A stretch of DNA of 64,000 nucleotides from Pseudomonas sp. PDM15 (GCF_014851565.1 NZ_JACVAA010000005.1:310001-374000), one strand, 5' to 3'. Counted from the stretch's first letter, positions 18,268 through 27,753 are shown. Notes: generated by a model not told the origin, from the letters alone. Numbers and translations are program-made.

Positions 18268-18642
18268 ACTCCGGCGCAACAGCCAGAACGCCAGTCCGGC
18301 CGACACGCCTTCGAACAGCATGGCGTAGAGGTTGAAGGTCTGCTGCGCGCCGCCGTCCAGCCACAGGCCGCCCAGGCGCGCGACGAACAGGCTGGCGTAG
18401 AGCAGCACCAGCAGCATCAGCGCCGGGCGCAGCAGATCGGAACGCAGCAGCGCCAGGCCCAGCCACACCGCCAGGCCCAGTTGCAGGCCGCCGTAGTAGG
18501 CGCGCACGTCGGTGACCGAGGCCGGCGCCATCAGCAGCATGCCGCTGAGATTGGCCATCTCCTGGGGGCGGATGAAGTAGGCCAGGCCGAAGCCGGCGAG
18601 TAGCAGGGCCTGGATGGCCAACAGGATGCGGGCGGGCAGCAT
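18253..18642 (-). CDS. DUF4345-type small membrane protein
   Basis: A 129-residue protein with four predicted membrane helices (about 3-20, 45-66, 70-90, 105-125) and no catalytic motif. The pattern MLPARILLAIQALLLAGFGLAYF...YYGGLQLGLAVWLGLAL fits DUF4345. Function unknown. It overlaps the 3' end of ttgR on the opposite strand. Confidence 0.7.
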   Translation of the reverse strand: MLPARILLAIQALLLAGFGLAYFIRPQEMANLSGMLLMAPASVTDVRAYYGGLQLGLAVWLGLALLRSDLLRPALMLLVLLYASLFVARLGGLWLDGGAQQTFNLYAMLFEGVSAGLAFWLLRRSSATA

Positions 18643-18770
18643 CGGCGATCTCTCCTGGTAGGGACACCGAGCATAGGCCTCGGCGTCGCAGACGGAAACA
18701 GTCCGGTGCTGGGACGCCTCGGGCCGTGGCGCTATCCTGCGACGAATCCATCCTGCCCGAGGAACCCGCC

Positions 18771-19202
18771 ATGCGCCTCCTGCCTCTCGCCGCCCTGCTG
18801 TTCGCCAGCGCCACCCAGGCCGCCGAGCCCGTCACCATGGACGTCCATCGCGACGCCAATTGCGGCTGCTGCAAGGCCTGGATCAGCCATCTGCAAGACA
18901 ACGGCATCCAGGTCAACGACCATGTCGAGAGTGACATGAGCGCAGTCAAACAACGCCTCGGCGTGCCGCCGCGCCTGGCCTCGTGCCACACCGGCGTGAT
19001 CGACGGCAAATTCGTCGAGGGCCACGTGCCGGCCCGCGACATCCTCGCCCTGCAGGGCCGCCCCGACCTGCTCGGCGCCGCCGTACCCGGCATGCCGCAT
19101 GGCTCGCCAGGCATGGAAACTGGCCGCGTGGACGCCTACCAGGTGATTGGCCTGGGCAAGAACGGCAAGGAGAGCGTGCTCGCCGACTATCCGGCCAAGT
19201 AA
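18771..19202 (+). CDS. DUF411 domain protein, periplasmic, copper-linked family
   Basis: A 143-residue protein with a signal peptide (cleaved after ATQAAEP) and the DUF411 core: HRDANCGCCKAWISHL with the vicinal CGCC cysteines, then LASCHTGVIDGKFVEGHVPA. DUF411 proteins occur with copper-resistance genes and are thought to bind metal or handle thiols in the periplasm. The ATG at 18771 is chosen because it places the signal peptide at the N-terminus. No copper genes are adjacent. Confidence 0.82.
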   Translation: MRLLPLAALLFASATQAAEPVTMDVHRDANCGCCKAWISHLQDNGIQVNDHVESDMSAVKQRLGVPPRLASCHTGVIDGKFVEGHVPARDILALQGRPDLLGAAVPGMPHGSPGMETGRVDAYQVIGLGKNGKESVLADYPAK

Positions 19203-19270
19203 CCACGGGCTGGCGCGCTCCCGCCGAGGCGACGACACTGTCAGCCTCGACGGACTGAAGGAGCGCGGCC

Positions 19271-20143
19271 ATGCGCTGGGAACGAGGTAGACGCAGCGAC
19301 AACGTGGTGGACGCCCGCGGCGGCGGTGGCGGCATGCGCTTCGGCGGTGGCAAGGGCCTGAGCCTGGGCGGCATCGCCATCGTCGTGGTGGTCGGCGTGC
19401 TGATGGGCCAGGACCCGCTGACCATCCTTGGCAACGTGGTCAACCAGGGCATGCAGCAGGGCGCTCCGGTGCAGGAACAACGCGCACCGGCGGCCAACGA
19501 CCCGCAGAGCGAATTCGTCCGCGCCGTGCTGGGCGACACCGAGGACACCTGGCGCGCCATCTTCCAGGCCTCAGGCAAGCAGTACCAGGACCCCAAACTC
19601 ATCCTCTTCAGTGGCGGCGTGCGCTCGGCCTGCGGCTTCGCTGACGCCGCCGTCGGCCCCTTCTATTGCCCCGGTGATCGCCAGGTGTATCTCGACCTGT
19701 CGTTCTTCCGCGAAATGGAAACCCGCTTCTCTGCCGCCGGCGACTTCGCCCAGGCCTACGTGATCGCCCACGAGGTCGGCCACCATGTGCAGACCCTGCT
19801 CGGCGTCTCGGCCAAGGTCAACGCGGCGCGCCAGCGTGGAGAGCGGGTGGAAGGCGACAATGGCCTGGTGGTGCGCCAGGAGCTGCAGGCCGACTGCCTG
19901 GCCGGCGTCTGGGCGCACCACGCCCAGCAGCGCCTGAACTGGCTGGAACCGGGCGATCTGGAAGAGGCGCTGAACGCTGCCAACGCCATCGGCGACGACC
20001 GCCTGCAGAAGCAATCGCGCGGCACCGTGGTGCCAGACTCCTTCACCCATGGCACCTCGGCCCAGCGCATGCGCTGGTTCCGCACCGGCTTCGACCATGG
20101 CGAACCGGGGCGCTGCGATACCTTCAAGGCCGCCCGCCTCTAG
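19271..20143 (+). CDS. ypfJ: YpfJ family predicted zinc metalloprotease
   Basis: A 290-residue membrane-anchored protein. The cytoplasmic start MRWERGRRSDNVVDARGGGG and one helix (about 31-47) precede a neutral zinc metallopeptidase domain with the HEVGH motif and the downstream ADCLAGVWAHH glutamate region. The layout matches YpfJ, whose substrate is unknown. The last four bases overlap the convergent AraC-type gene. Confidence 0.88.
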   Translation: MRWERGRRSDNVVDARGGGGGMRFGGGKGLSLGGIAIVVVVGVLMGQDPLTILGNVVNQGMQQGAPVQEQRAPAANDPQSEFVRAVLGDTEDTWRAIFQASGKQYQDPKLILFSGGVRSACGFADAAVGPFYCPGDRQVYLDLSFFREMETRFSAAGDFAQAYVIAHEVGHHVQTLLGVSAKVNAARQRGERVEGDNGLVVRQELQADCLAGVWAHHAQQRLNWLEPGDLEEALNAANAIGDDRLQKQSRGTVVPDSFTHGTSAQRMRWFRTGFDHGEPGRCDTFKAARL

Positions 20144-21153
20144 GCCTGGGCTTTTTCCTGATAGGCCTTGGGCGATACGCCGAACCAGCCCTTGAACGCC
20201 TTGTAGAAGGCGCTCGGTTCGGCGAAGCCCAGCTCGCGGCTGAGCTGCTCGATACGGCAGTCCGCCTGGCGCAGACGCCGCAGCGCATGCTCGCGGCGCA
20301 CCTCGGCGAGCAGCTCGGAAAAGCTGCAACCTTCCTCGCGCAGGTGGCGGTGCAGGGTCTGCCGGCTGGTGCGTAACCGCCGCGCCACCGCCTGCACCGA
20401 GAAGGCGCCATCCACCAAACCCAGTTCGATCAGGTGCAGCACCTGCTGGCGCAGGCTGTGGTGGCTCGGCAGCTGCGCCTGCATGTCGCTGACCCGCTGC
20501 AGCAGCAGGCCCTTGAGGTAGTCGTTGCCGCTGTGCAGCGGCAGCTGCATGTCCTCCGCCGCCATCTCGATATAGTCCAGCGGCTCGCCGAAACGCACCG
20601 GGCAACCGAGTATCTGCCGGTAGCTGGCAGAGCCGGCCAGCGGCATGTGGCGGAAGCCCACCAGCAACGGCAGCAGGCGTACGCCACTCATCTGCCGGCC
20701 CCAGCACAGGGCCGAGCTCAGGCTGTATTCGCAGGCCGGCGGATGGTTGACCAGCGGCGCGGTGAACAGGAAGCAGATGCGCACCCGCTCGCCGAGCAGC
20801 TCCACGCGCAGGTTCTCGCACTCGCTCATCACCGGGCTGTGCTGGCTGAACAGCTGCAGCGCCTCGCCGATGGTCGCGCTCATCGCCGCCAGGCTGGCCA
20901 CCGGGCCGCGGGTGCGCAGGCCGCGCTGCTGACCGAGGAGTAGACCGATGTCGGCCGGCGCTCCGCGTTCCGCCGCCAACTGCCACAGGCGCAGCAACCA
21001 GGCCACCGGGATGCGCGCCTCCAGGTCCAGGCGCGGCTCCGGCGCCAAGCCCAGCTCGACGAGGTCGTCCGGCCCCACCAGCTGCAACTGGCGCAGGCTT
21101 TGGTAGAGGTCCAGCAGCAGCGATGCGGTGGCACTCGGGGCGGAGTCCAGCAT
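20140..21153 (-). CDS. AraC family transcriptional regulator
   Basis: A 337-residue regulator with an N-terminal Arabinose_bd-type sensing domain (about 10-200) and a C-terminal AraC DNA-binding domain with two helix-turn-helices (SVQAVARRLRTSRQTLHRHL and IEQLSRELGFAEPSAFYKAF). It resembles OruR/ArgR-like Pseudomonas regulators with this architecture. The ATG at 21153 is used; a TTG at 21162 is closer to AAAGGA but less likely. It is divergent from the acyl-CoA synthetase gene, which may be its target. Confidence 0.85.
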   Translation of the reverse strand: MLDSAPSATASLLLDLYQSLRQLQLVGPDDLVELGLAPEPRLDLEARIPVAWLLRLWQLAAERGAPADIGLLLGQQRGLRTRGPVASLAAMSATIGEALQLFSQHSPVMSECENLRVELLGERVRICFLFTAPLVNHPPACEYSLSSALCWGRQMSGVRLLPLLVGFRHMPLAGSASYRQILGCPVRFGEPLDYIEMAAEDMQLPLHSGNDYLKGLLLQRVSDMQAQLPSHHSLRQQVLHLIELGLVDGAFSVQAVARRLRTSRQTLHRHLREEGCSFSELLAEVRREHALRRLRQADCRIEQLSRELGFAEPSAFYKAFKGWFGVSPKAYQEKAQA

Positions 21154-21304
21154 GGTCGGCAAATCCTTTCACCTGTGGCGGGGTCGCTCGATTGTGCGCC
21201 GCCCATGAGACGAATTGCCAGTCCCTTGCGACCGCAGGCTATCAACAGCCCGACGCGGCCTTGCGTAGATTGCGGGGAATAACAACAACACCTCAGGATC
21301 TGCC

Positions 21305-23134
21305 ATGAGCCATCCCGCCGTTATCACCCTGCCGCGCCTGCTGTCGCGCGTGCCCTACCTGCTCGCCGGCCTGCCCGGCATCATCCGCGGCCTGCGCCTC
21401 GCCAGTCGCGCACGCGGTAGTGCCGTCGGCGGCCTGGCCGATTGCGTGGAGCGCGCCACTCGCGGCAACCCCGACGGCCTCGCGCTGATCCAGGGTGACG
21501 AGCAGCTGACCTACGCCGAGTTCGACCAGTGGACCAATCGCCTGGCCCACCGCCTACGCGCCGGCGGCCTGCAACAGGGCGACTGCGTCGTGCTGCTGAT
21601 GGACAACCGCCTGGAGCTGCTGGCCTGCGTCACCGCCTGCGCCAAGCTCGGCATGGTGGTGGCGCTGCTCAACAACAGCCAGCGCGGCCAGGTGCTGGCC
21701 CACAGCATCAACCTGGTGAAGCCACGCGTCGCCCTGGTCGGCGAAGAGCTGCTGGGTGCCTTCGAAGAGGTGCAGGAACAGCTGCAGCTGCCGGCCGACG
21801 GCCGCTACTACTTCGCCGACCGCCCGACCTGGCGCGACCCCGGCCAAGCCCCGAGTGGCTGGCAGCACCCGGCCGCCGATCTGGCCGCGCACACAGACAG
21901 CAAGCCGCTGCTGACGCGCCCCGTGCAGGCCGAGGATCCCTGCTTCTACATCTACACCTCCGGCACCACCGGGCTGCCCAAAGCCGTGGTGTTCAACCAC
22001 GGCCGCTTCCTCAAGGGCTACGGCATCTTCGGTTTCGGCGCCGTGCGCCTGAGCCGCTACGACCGCCTGTACTGCAGCCTGCCCTTCTACCACGCCACCG
22101 CCATGGTGGTGTGCTGGGGCTCGGTGCTGTCAGCCGGGGCCGCGCTGATCATGGTGCGGCGCTTCAGCGCCAGCCGCTTCCTCGACGAAGTGCGCCGCCA
22201 CGGCGCCACCGCCTTCGGCTATGTCGGCGAGCTGTGCCGCTACCTGCTGGACCGCCCGGCCAGCCCGGACGATTCCGACAACCCGCTGCGCATCATGGTC
22301 GGCAACGGCATGCGCCCGGCCATCTGGGGCACCTTCAAGCAGCGCTTCGGCATTGAGCGGGTGGTCGAGTTCTACGCCTCCAGCGAGAGCAACATCGGCT
22401 TCACCAACCTGCTCAACCTGGACAACACGGTGGGCTTCACCCCCTATCCCTACGCCATCGTCCGCTACGACCGCGACAGCGAGGCGCCGCTGCGTGACGA
22501 ACAAGGCCGCCTGCAACGGGTGAAGCCCGGCGAGCCCGGCCTGCTGATCGGCGAGATCACCGCGAAGACGCCGTTCCACGGCTACACCGACCCGGCCAAG
22601 ACCGAGAGCTGCATCCTGCGCGACGTGTTCAAGTCGGGCGACGCCTGGTTCAACACCGGCGACCTGATGCTGCACCAGGGCTGGCGCCACGCCCAGTTCG
22701 TCGACCGCCTCGGTGACACCTTCCGCTGGAAGGGCGAGAACGTCTCCACCACCGAGGTGGAAACGGTGCTGGACAGCATCGAAGGCGTCGGCGAGGCGGT
22801 GGTCTACGGCGTGGAAATCGCCGGCACCAACGGCCGCGCCGGCATGGCCTGCATCCGCCTGGATCGCGCGCCGGCCGAGTTCGACTTCCAGGGCCTGCTC
22901 ACTGAGCTGCGCCGCGAGCTGCCGCACTACGCCGTGCCGCTGTTCCTGCGCCTGAGCGAGAAGATGGAGACCACCGGCACCTTCAAGCACAAGAAGGCAC
23001 CACTCAAGGACCAGGGCTTCGACCCGGCACGCTGCACCGACCCGCTGTATGCCTGGCTACCAGGCACGGAGAACTACGTGGCGGTCAGCACCGAGCTGCA
23101 TAGGGCGATTCAGGGCGGCGAGTATCGCTACTGA
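21305..23134 (+). CDS. Long-chain acyl-CoA synthetase, FadD6/FATP type
   Basis: A 609-residue AMP-forming ligase. The AMP-binding P-loop is YIYTSGTTGLPKAVVF, followed by YASSESNIGF, NTGDLM and DRLGDTFRWKGENVST, and the C-terminal lysine in TGTFKHKKAPLKDQGF. The FadD6/FATP branch lacks the classic FadD arrangement and acts on long or very long fatty acids at the membrane. It is divergent from an AraC regulator; its 3' end overlaps the convergent HAD gene by seven bases. Confidence 0.88.
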   Translation: MSHPAVITLPRLLSRVPYLLAGLPGIIRGLRLASRARGSAVGGLADCVERATRGNPDGLALIQGDEQLTYAEFDQWTNRLAHRLRAGGLQQGDCVVLLMDNRLELLACVTACAKLGMVVALLNNSQRGQVLAHSINLVKPRVALVGEELLGAFEEVQEQLQLPADGRYYFADRPTWRDPGQAPSGWQHPAADLAAHTDSKPLLTRPVQAEDPCFYIYTSGTTGLPKAVVFNHGRFLKGYGIFGFGAVRLSRYDRLYCSLPFYHATAMVVCWGSVLSAGAALIMVRRFSASRFLDEVRRHGATAFGYVGELCRYLLDRPASPDDSDNPLRIMVGNGMRPAIWGTFKQRFGIERVVEFYASSESNIGFTNLLNLDNTVGFTPYPYAIVRYDRDSEAPLRDEQGRLQRVKPGEPGLLIGEITAKTPFHGYTDPAKTESCILRDVFKSGDAWFNTGDLMLHQGWRHAQFVDRLGDTFRWKGENVSTTEVETVLDSIEGVGEAVVYGVEIAGTNGRAGMACIRLDRAPAEFDFQGLLTELRRELPHYAVPLFLRLSEKMETTGTFKHKKAPLKDQGFDPARCTDPLYAWLPGTENYVAVSTELHRAIQGGEYRY

Positions 23135-23718
23135 AGGGCGGCCAGCAGCGCCTGGCAATCCAAGGCATGGTGATCCGTCAGCTCCGGCCAGGGATTGTCC
23201 GGCAGGTTGACCAGCACGCCCTGTGCACCGGCGGCTCGGGCGCAGTCGAGGTCGAAACGGTAGTCGCCGACCATGACCATCTCGCCCGGCTGCACACCCC
23301 AGCGCGCTGCCAGTTGCAACAGGCCGTCCGGGTCGGGCTTGGGAATAGCCTCGCCGCGACCGATCACATCGGCCGTGTCGAAGCAATCGCCGAGGCCGAT
23401 GGCGGCCAGGGTCAGCAGCGCCAGTTCGTGGGCGTTGCGGGTGAGAATGCCGAGGCGGCAGCCACGCTGGTGCAGCGCGCGCACCAGATCCACGGCGCCG
23501 ACAGCAGCCACCGAGCCGATAGCCAGCTCGCGCTCATGCTCCAGCAGCCAGGCGTGCTTGGCAGCGGCCTCGTCCGCCGGCAGCGCGGCCAGGTGGTGGA
23601 GGATGTCCTGGTCCTGGGGAATGCCCAGCGCGCGCTTGATCGCCGGGAAGTCATGCACGGCCACCGTCAGGGTGCCGTCCATGTCGAATACCCAATGGCG
23701 CGCTGCTCTTAACCTCAC
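23128..23718 (-). CDS. HAD family hydrolase
   Basis: A 196-residue haloacid-dehalogenase-type phosphatase. Motif I is WVFDMDGTLTV, motif II LGILTRN, motif III KPDPDG and motif IV VMVGDYRFDLDCARAAGA. The substrate is unknown; the fold suggests a phosphoglycolate-phosphatase-like enzyme. The start is GTG at 23718, overlapping the tesB stop codon (GTGA), which implies translational coupling. Longer starts would run in another frame through tesB. Confidence 0.85.
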   Translation of the reverse strand: MRLRAARHWVFDMDGTLTVAVHDFPAIKRALGIPQDQDILHHLAALPADEAAAKHAWLLEHERELAIGSVAAVGAVDLVRALHQRGCRLGILTRNAHELALLTLAAIGLGDCFDTADVIGRGEAIPKPDPDGLLQLAARWGVQPGEMVMVGDYRFDLDCARAAGAQGVLVNLPDNPWPELTDHHALDCQALLAALQ

Positions 23719-24584
23719 TTCCAGTCCTCGCGCAGGCGGGTCAGCCCCTCCTGGCAGGACGAGGCGACCAGTTGGCCGGCGCGATTGAAGATGCTGGCGC
23801 GGGCGAAGCCGCGGGCGTTGCCGGCCCAGGGGCTGTCCATGGCGTACAGCAGCCAGTCGTCCATGCGCAGGTCGCCGTGGAACCACAGGGCATGGTCGAG
23901 GCTGGCCACCTGCATGAACTTCTGGAACACCGACACCCCATGCGGCTGCATCGAGGTGGTCAGCAGGTTGAAGTCGCTGGCGTAGGCCAGCAGCAGCTTG
24001 TGCAGCTGCGGCTCGGCCGGAAGCGGACCGGCGGCGCGGAACCACACGTACTTCACCGGATCGCAGGGCTGCGGGGCGAAGGGGTTGATGCGGGTCACCG
24101 GGCGGATCTCGATCGGCTTGTCGCTGGTCATCCGCTCGCGCATGCGCTCGGGGATCAGGTGCGCCACCTGGCGCGCCAGGTCGGTCTCCGAGGGCAGGCC
24201 CTCGGGGCCGGGCACGTCGGGCATCGGCAGCTGGTGATGGAAGCCGTTCTCCTCGGCCTGGAACGAGGCGCTGCAGGTAAAGATCGGCTGACCCTTCTGG
24301 ATCGCCGTGACCCGCCGGGTGCTGAAGCTGCCGCCGTCGCGCACGCGGTCGACGCTGTACACCACCGGCAATGCGGCATCGCCGGGGCGCAGGAAGTAGC
24401 CGTGCAGCGAGTGCACGTGGCGCGCCTCTTCTACCGTCTGGTTGGCCGCCGACACGCACTGGCCGAGCACCTGGCCGCCGAACAGTTGACGGAAGCCCAG
24501 GTCCTGACTACGCCCACGGAACAGGTTTTCCTCGATCTGCTCCATGCTCAGCAGGGACACCAGATCATCCAGCACTTGGCTCAT
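23715..24584 (-). CDS. tesB: Acyl-CoA thioesterase II (TesB)
   Basis: A 289-residue double-hotdog thioesterase that hydrolyses acyl-CoA. The N-terminus has IEENLFRGRSQDLGFRQLFG and GQVLGQCVSAA, the C-terminal half HGDLRMDDWLLYAMDSPWAG. Length and both hotdog halves match TesB. It overlaps the upstream nitroreductase-like gene by four bases, so it belongs to the GNAT-nitroreductase-tesB-HAD operon. Confidence 0.92.
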   Translation of the reverse strand: MSQVLDDLVSLLSMEQIEENLFRGRSQDLGFRQLFGGQVLGQCVSAANQTVEEARHVHSLHGYFLRPGDAALPVVYSVDRVRDGGSFSTRRVTAIQKGQPIFTCSASFQAEENGFHHQLPMPDVPGPEGLPSETDLARQVAHLIPERMRERMTSDKPIEIRPVTRINPFAPQPCDPVKYVWFRAAGPLPAEPQLHKLLLAYASDFNLLTTSMQPHGVSVFQKFMQVASLDHALWFHGDLRMDDWLLYAMDSPWAGNARGFARASIFNRAGQLVASSCQEGLTRLREDWK

Positions 24585-26194
24585 ACATCGCTCCTCGGCG
24601 GCACACGCAATTCAGAATAGGCTGGCGCGCTGCTCAGGCGTTCGTCCCACACCGCGCGGCCAATGGTGAAATGGTAAAGGCTTTGCCAGCGGCTGTCGGC
24701 CAGTTCCAGCAATTCGTGCACCTGATCGTCGAAGAAGCAGCCGATGCCGGTACCGGACAGCCCCGCCGCCTCGGCCTCCAGATACAGCAGTTGGCCGATC
24801 TGCCCGCACTCCCAGTACAAGCGCGGATAACGCCAGATGCTCTCGGCCAGCGCCTCATCGAAACGCGCCAGCATGGCCAGGGCCACGCAGCCATCGCTGG
24901 CGATGTCCTGGCCGCAGGAGAGGAAGCCGGCCAGGCCACGGGCATCACCTTCGAGCAGGCGGTACAGCGGGAGCTCCTCATGCACGCGCTGCCAGACGAA
25001 ATCCGCTCGCAGCCCCTCCGGCTGGGGCTGGCCGTCGCAACGGGCCAGCCAGTACAACCCCGGCTCCAGGCCCTGCACGCGATGGACGAACAGCAGCAGA
25101 TCGACCTGTGCCGGCTCACAGCTCAGCGCGAAAGGCACAGGCGAGTTCGCTGGCAACAGGCGCCGCAGCCAGGCGAACAGCAGCTCGGCCTGGATGCCGC
25201 TGCGACCGTCGAACGCCTGGGCGCTGCGCCGCCGATGCAGGATCGGCCGCAACGGCAGGCCGGGATTGTCGCTGCCGTCGTGGCCACTCGGCGCTTGCCA
25301 GCTCAGCCCTGTCAGGGCAGGTGCGCGACATAGCGCATGCACCCGCACCAGCTCCGGCCATTCGCGGTACTGGCGCGACAGGCGATTGGGTGCGCCAGTC
25401 ACCTCCAGCGCTGCCAGCCCGCGCAGCAGCGTCTCGGGCAAGGTGAATTCCCTATCCTGGGCGGGCCCGATCCACAGCAGGCAGTCGCCATGCTCGGTCT
25501 CGTGGAAGCCCTCACGATCCAGCCCCAGCAGGCCATCCAGCCGCGCTTCGGCGACACCGCGCAGCAGCCGCACCTGCCAGCCCTGGATGGCGGCGGCAAT
25601 GCTCAGGCAGGCCAGCGCGTGGCCGAGGTCGTGCTGGCAGTAGCGATAGGCCCGCTCGCCGTATTTCCAGGCCTCGCGCCAGGGGATGCTGGCCAGCCCC
25701 AACAGGAAGCCGCCGGTCGGCAATGCGGCCTGCAACTGCTCGCCCAACGGCGGCGGCAGCTCGGCGCGAATCTCCAGGCCGTGCGCATCAGGCGCGTAAT
25801 GCGCCAGCAGTCCCGGCTTCTCGACACTGCCCGGCGGCAGCAGAAGATAGGCCTCGGTCGGATGCAGGTTGCCGGACGACGGATTGACCCGCAGCGCCCA
25901 GCGATTACCGCCGGCCTCCTTCCAGGCGGACAGGGCCAGGCTGTCATACAGCAGCTGCGAGAGGCTGGTGCGGTTCAGCAGAGCCGGCGCGCCAATCGGC
26001 CCGGCGAACGGCGTGTCGTAACCCGGCGTCTCCTCCAGCGGGCGCTGCCACAGCTCGATCAGACGAGCCCCGGCATAGCGACGAAAGGGGGCCGGCTGAG
26101 TCGCCCAATCCAGCTGACCAGGCCCCGGCGCATAGGCATTCGGCGCATGCTTGCTCAGCGCGTGATAGGCGCGCACCTGCTGCTCAGCGTCCAC
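24581..26194 (-). CDS. Tandem nitroreductase-domain protein (SagB/ThcOx-like dehydrogenase family)
   Basis: A 537-residue cytoplasmic protein with two nitroreductase-like halves. The first (about 60-250) has LLYDSLALSAWK and WALRVNPSSGNLHPTEAYLL. The second (about 310-530) has LHRRRSAQAFDG, YPRLYWECGQIGQLLYLEAEAAG and GIGCFFDDQVHELL. These motifs are typical of FMN-binding SagB/ThcOx proteins, which in peptide pathways oxidise azolines. No YcaO or precursor peptide gene is nearby, so the substrate is unknown. The start is a GTG at 26194 with GGGAGG upstream, overlapping the GNAT gene by 11 bases. Confidence 0.75.
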   Translation of the reverse strand: MDAEQQVRAYHALSKHAPNAYAPGPGQLDWATQPAPFRRYAGARLIELWQRPLEETPGYDTPFAGPIGAPALLNRTSLSQLLYDSLALSAWKEAGGNRWALRVNPSSGNLHPTEAYLLLPPGSVEKPGLLAHYAPDAHGLEIRAELPPPLGEQLQAALPTGGFLLGLASIPWREAWKYGERAYRYCQHDLGHALACLSIAAAIQGWQVRLLRGVAEARLDGLLGLDREGFHETEHGDCLLWIGPAQDREFTLPETLLRGLAALEVTGAPNRLSRQYREWPELVRVHALCRAPALTGLSWQAPSGHDGSDNPGLPLRPILHRRRSAQAFDGRSGIQAELLFAWLRRLLPANSPVPFALSCEPAQVDLLLFVHRVQGLEPGLYWLARCDGQPQPEGLRADFVWQRVHEELPLYRLLEGDARGLAGFLSCGQDIASDGCVALAMLARFDEALAESIWRYPRLYWECGQIGQLLYLEAEAAGLSGTGIGCFFDDQVHELLELADSRWQSLYHFTIGRAVWDERLSSAPAYSELRVPPRSDV

Positions 26195-26738
26195 GCCAGT
26201 CCTCCCGATCGATGCGATAGAGCCAGTGCGCGCGCAGCGGATGGCCGACCGGAAGGCCGGGATGCTCAAAGTCGTCAGCCAGATCGCGGCGCATACCCAG
26301 GCGCTCCATCAGCCCCCAGGAGCGCACATTGCCCGGCACGGTGAAGGCCACCACCTCGCTCAACTCCAGCTCCTCGAAAGCGAACTGCAACGAACGCCGC
26401 GCCGCCTCCAGCGCATAGCCCTGGTCCCAGAACGGCCGAGCCAGACGCCATCCGGTTTCCACCGCCGGCACGAAGGGTGCTGCAAAGCCAACTCGCGCCA
26501 GCCCGGTGAAACCGATCACCGCGCCATCCTCGCGGCGCTCCAGACACCAGAAGGTGAAGCCATGCTCGGCCTGGTGCGCCATCAGCTTGCCGAGCAGCTC
26601 GGCGCTGCCGGCGTGGTCCAGCACGGCGGGAAAATGCGCCATCACTTCGGGATCGGCGCACAGCTGCGCCAGGGCGTCGAGATCGTCTTCGCGCCAGGGC
26701 CGCAGGATCAGGCGCTCGCTGGTCAGGGTCGTGGTCAT
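26184..26738 (-). CDS. GNAT family N-acetyltransferase (RimJ/RimL-like)
   Basis: A 184-residue acetyltransferase beginning TSERLILRPWREDDLDALAQL, with WLARPFWDQGYALEAARRSL-type acetyl-CoA binding (WRLARPFWDQGYALEA) and NVRSWGLMERLGMR. This is the RimJ/RimL-like layout. The substrate is unknown. It is the first gene of the operon with the tandem nitroreductase, tesB and HAD genes, and lies 47 bases from the divergent deacetylase gene. Confidence 0.88.
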   Translation of the reverse strand: MTTTLTSERLILRPWREDDLDALAQLCADPEVMAHFPAVLDHAGSAELLGKLMAHQAEHGFTFWCLERREDGAVIGFTGLARVGFAAPFVPAVETGWRLARPFWDQGYALEAARRSLQFAFEELELSEVVAFTVPGNVRSWGLMERLGMRRDLADDFEHPGLPVGHPLRAHWLYRIDREDWRGR

Positions 26739-26785
26739 ATACTGGGCTCGCCTAGTTTTTCAAATGGCTGCGAGAGTTGCTCATT

Positions 26786-27700
26786 ATGCTGCCGCTGGTT
26801 TACCACGACGACTACAGCCCGCCCTTCCCGGCCAACCACCGCTTCCCCATGGAAAAGTTTCGCCTGCTGCGCGACCACCTGGTGGACAGCGGCCTGGTGC
26901 GCGACGAAGAGCTGCATCGCCCCGAGATCTGCCCACCGGACATCCTCGCCCTGGCCCACTGCCCGGACTATATCGAGCGCTTCGCCAGCGGCGCGCTCAC
27001 CCATCAGGAACAGCGCCGCCTGGGCCTGCCCTGGAGTGAAGCGCTGGCCCGGCGCACCGTGCGCGCGGTGGGCGGCTCACTGCTGGCCGCCGAACTGGCG
27101 CTCGAACACGGCATCGCCTGCCACCTGGCCGGCGGCACTCACCATGCGCACTTCGCCGAGGGTTCCGGCTTCTGCATCTTCAACGACCTGGCAGTGATGG
27201 CCCGCTACCTGCTGGAAAGCGGCCGCGTCGGCCGGGTGCTGATCTACGACTGCGACGTGCACCAGGGTGACGGCACAGCGCGCCTGCTGGAGAACGTGCC
27301 CGACGCCATCACCGTATCGCTGCACTGCGAGAAGAATTTCCCGACGCGCAAGGCCAGGAGCGACTGGGACATCGGCCTGCCAATCGGCATGGGCGACGCC
27401 GACTACCTCAAGGTGGTGCACGACAGCCTGGGCTACCTGCTGGCCCTGTACCAGCCGGATATCGTGCTGTACGACGGCGGCGTCGATGTGCACAAGGACG
27501 ACCGTCTCGGTTACCTGCAACTGACCGACGCCGGCATCGCCGCCCGCGACGAAGCGGTGTTCCGCCATTGTCTGGAGCGCGATATCCCGGTGGTCGGGGT
27601 GATCGGCGGCGGCTACGACCAGGACCGCGCCCTGCTTGCACGCCGCCACGGCATCCTGCATCACAGCGCCGCGCGGGTACTCCAGGCGCTACGCGGCTAG
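26786..27700 (+). CDS. Histone-deacetylase-like amidohydrolase
   Basis: A 304-residue HDAC-superfamily enzyme. The zinc/active-site segments are GGTHHAHFAEGSGFCIFND, VLIYDCDVHQGDGTA and DGGVDVHKDD. The short length and these motifs fit the class IV/HDAC11-like bacterial group, which removes acyl groups from lysines, polyamines or small amides; the substrate is unknown. The ATG at 26786 is used (GAGAG upstream). It is divergent from a GNAT acetyltransferase. Confidence 0.88.
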   Translation: MLPLVYHDDYSPPFPANHRFPMEKFRLLRDHLVDSGLVRDEELHRPEICPPDILALAHCPDYIERFASGALTHQEQRRLGLPWSEALARRTVRAVGGSLLAAELALEHGIACHLAGGTHHAHFAEGSGFCIFNDLAVMARYLLESGRVGRVLIYDCDVHQGDGTARLLENVPDAITVSLHCEKNFPTRKARSDWDIGLPIGMGDADYLKVVHDSLGYLLALYQPDIVLYDGGVDVHKDDRLGYLQLTDAGIAARDEAVFRHCLERDIPVVGVIGGGYDQDRALLARRHGILHHSAARVLQALRG

Positions 27701-27753
27701 CCGCACGAATAGCGCGTTGCTAGGATCGCCGCCTCACCGACAGGAAGTTGCCC

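Noticed and set aside
23719..24459. Upstream extension of the HAD gene frame into a 443-codon protein
   Set aside because: The added part is an out-of-frame reading of tesB. The GTG at 23718, overlapping the tesB stop, is a sufficient start.
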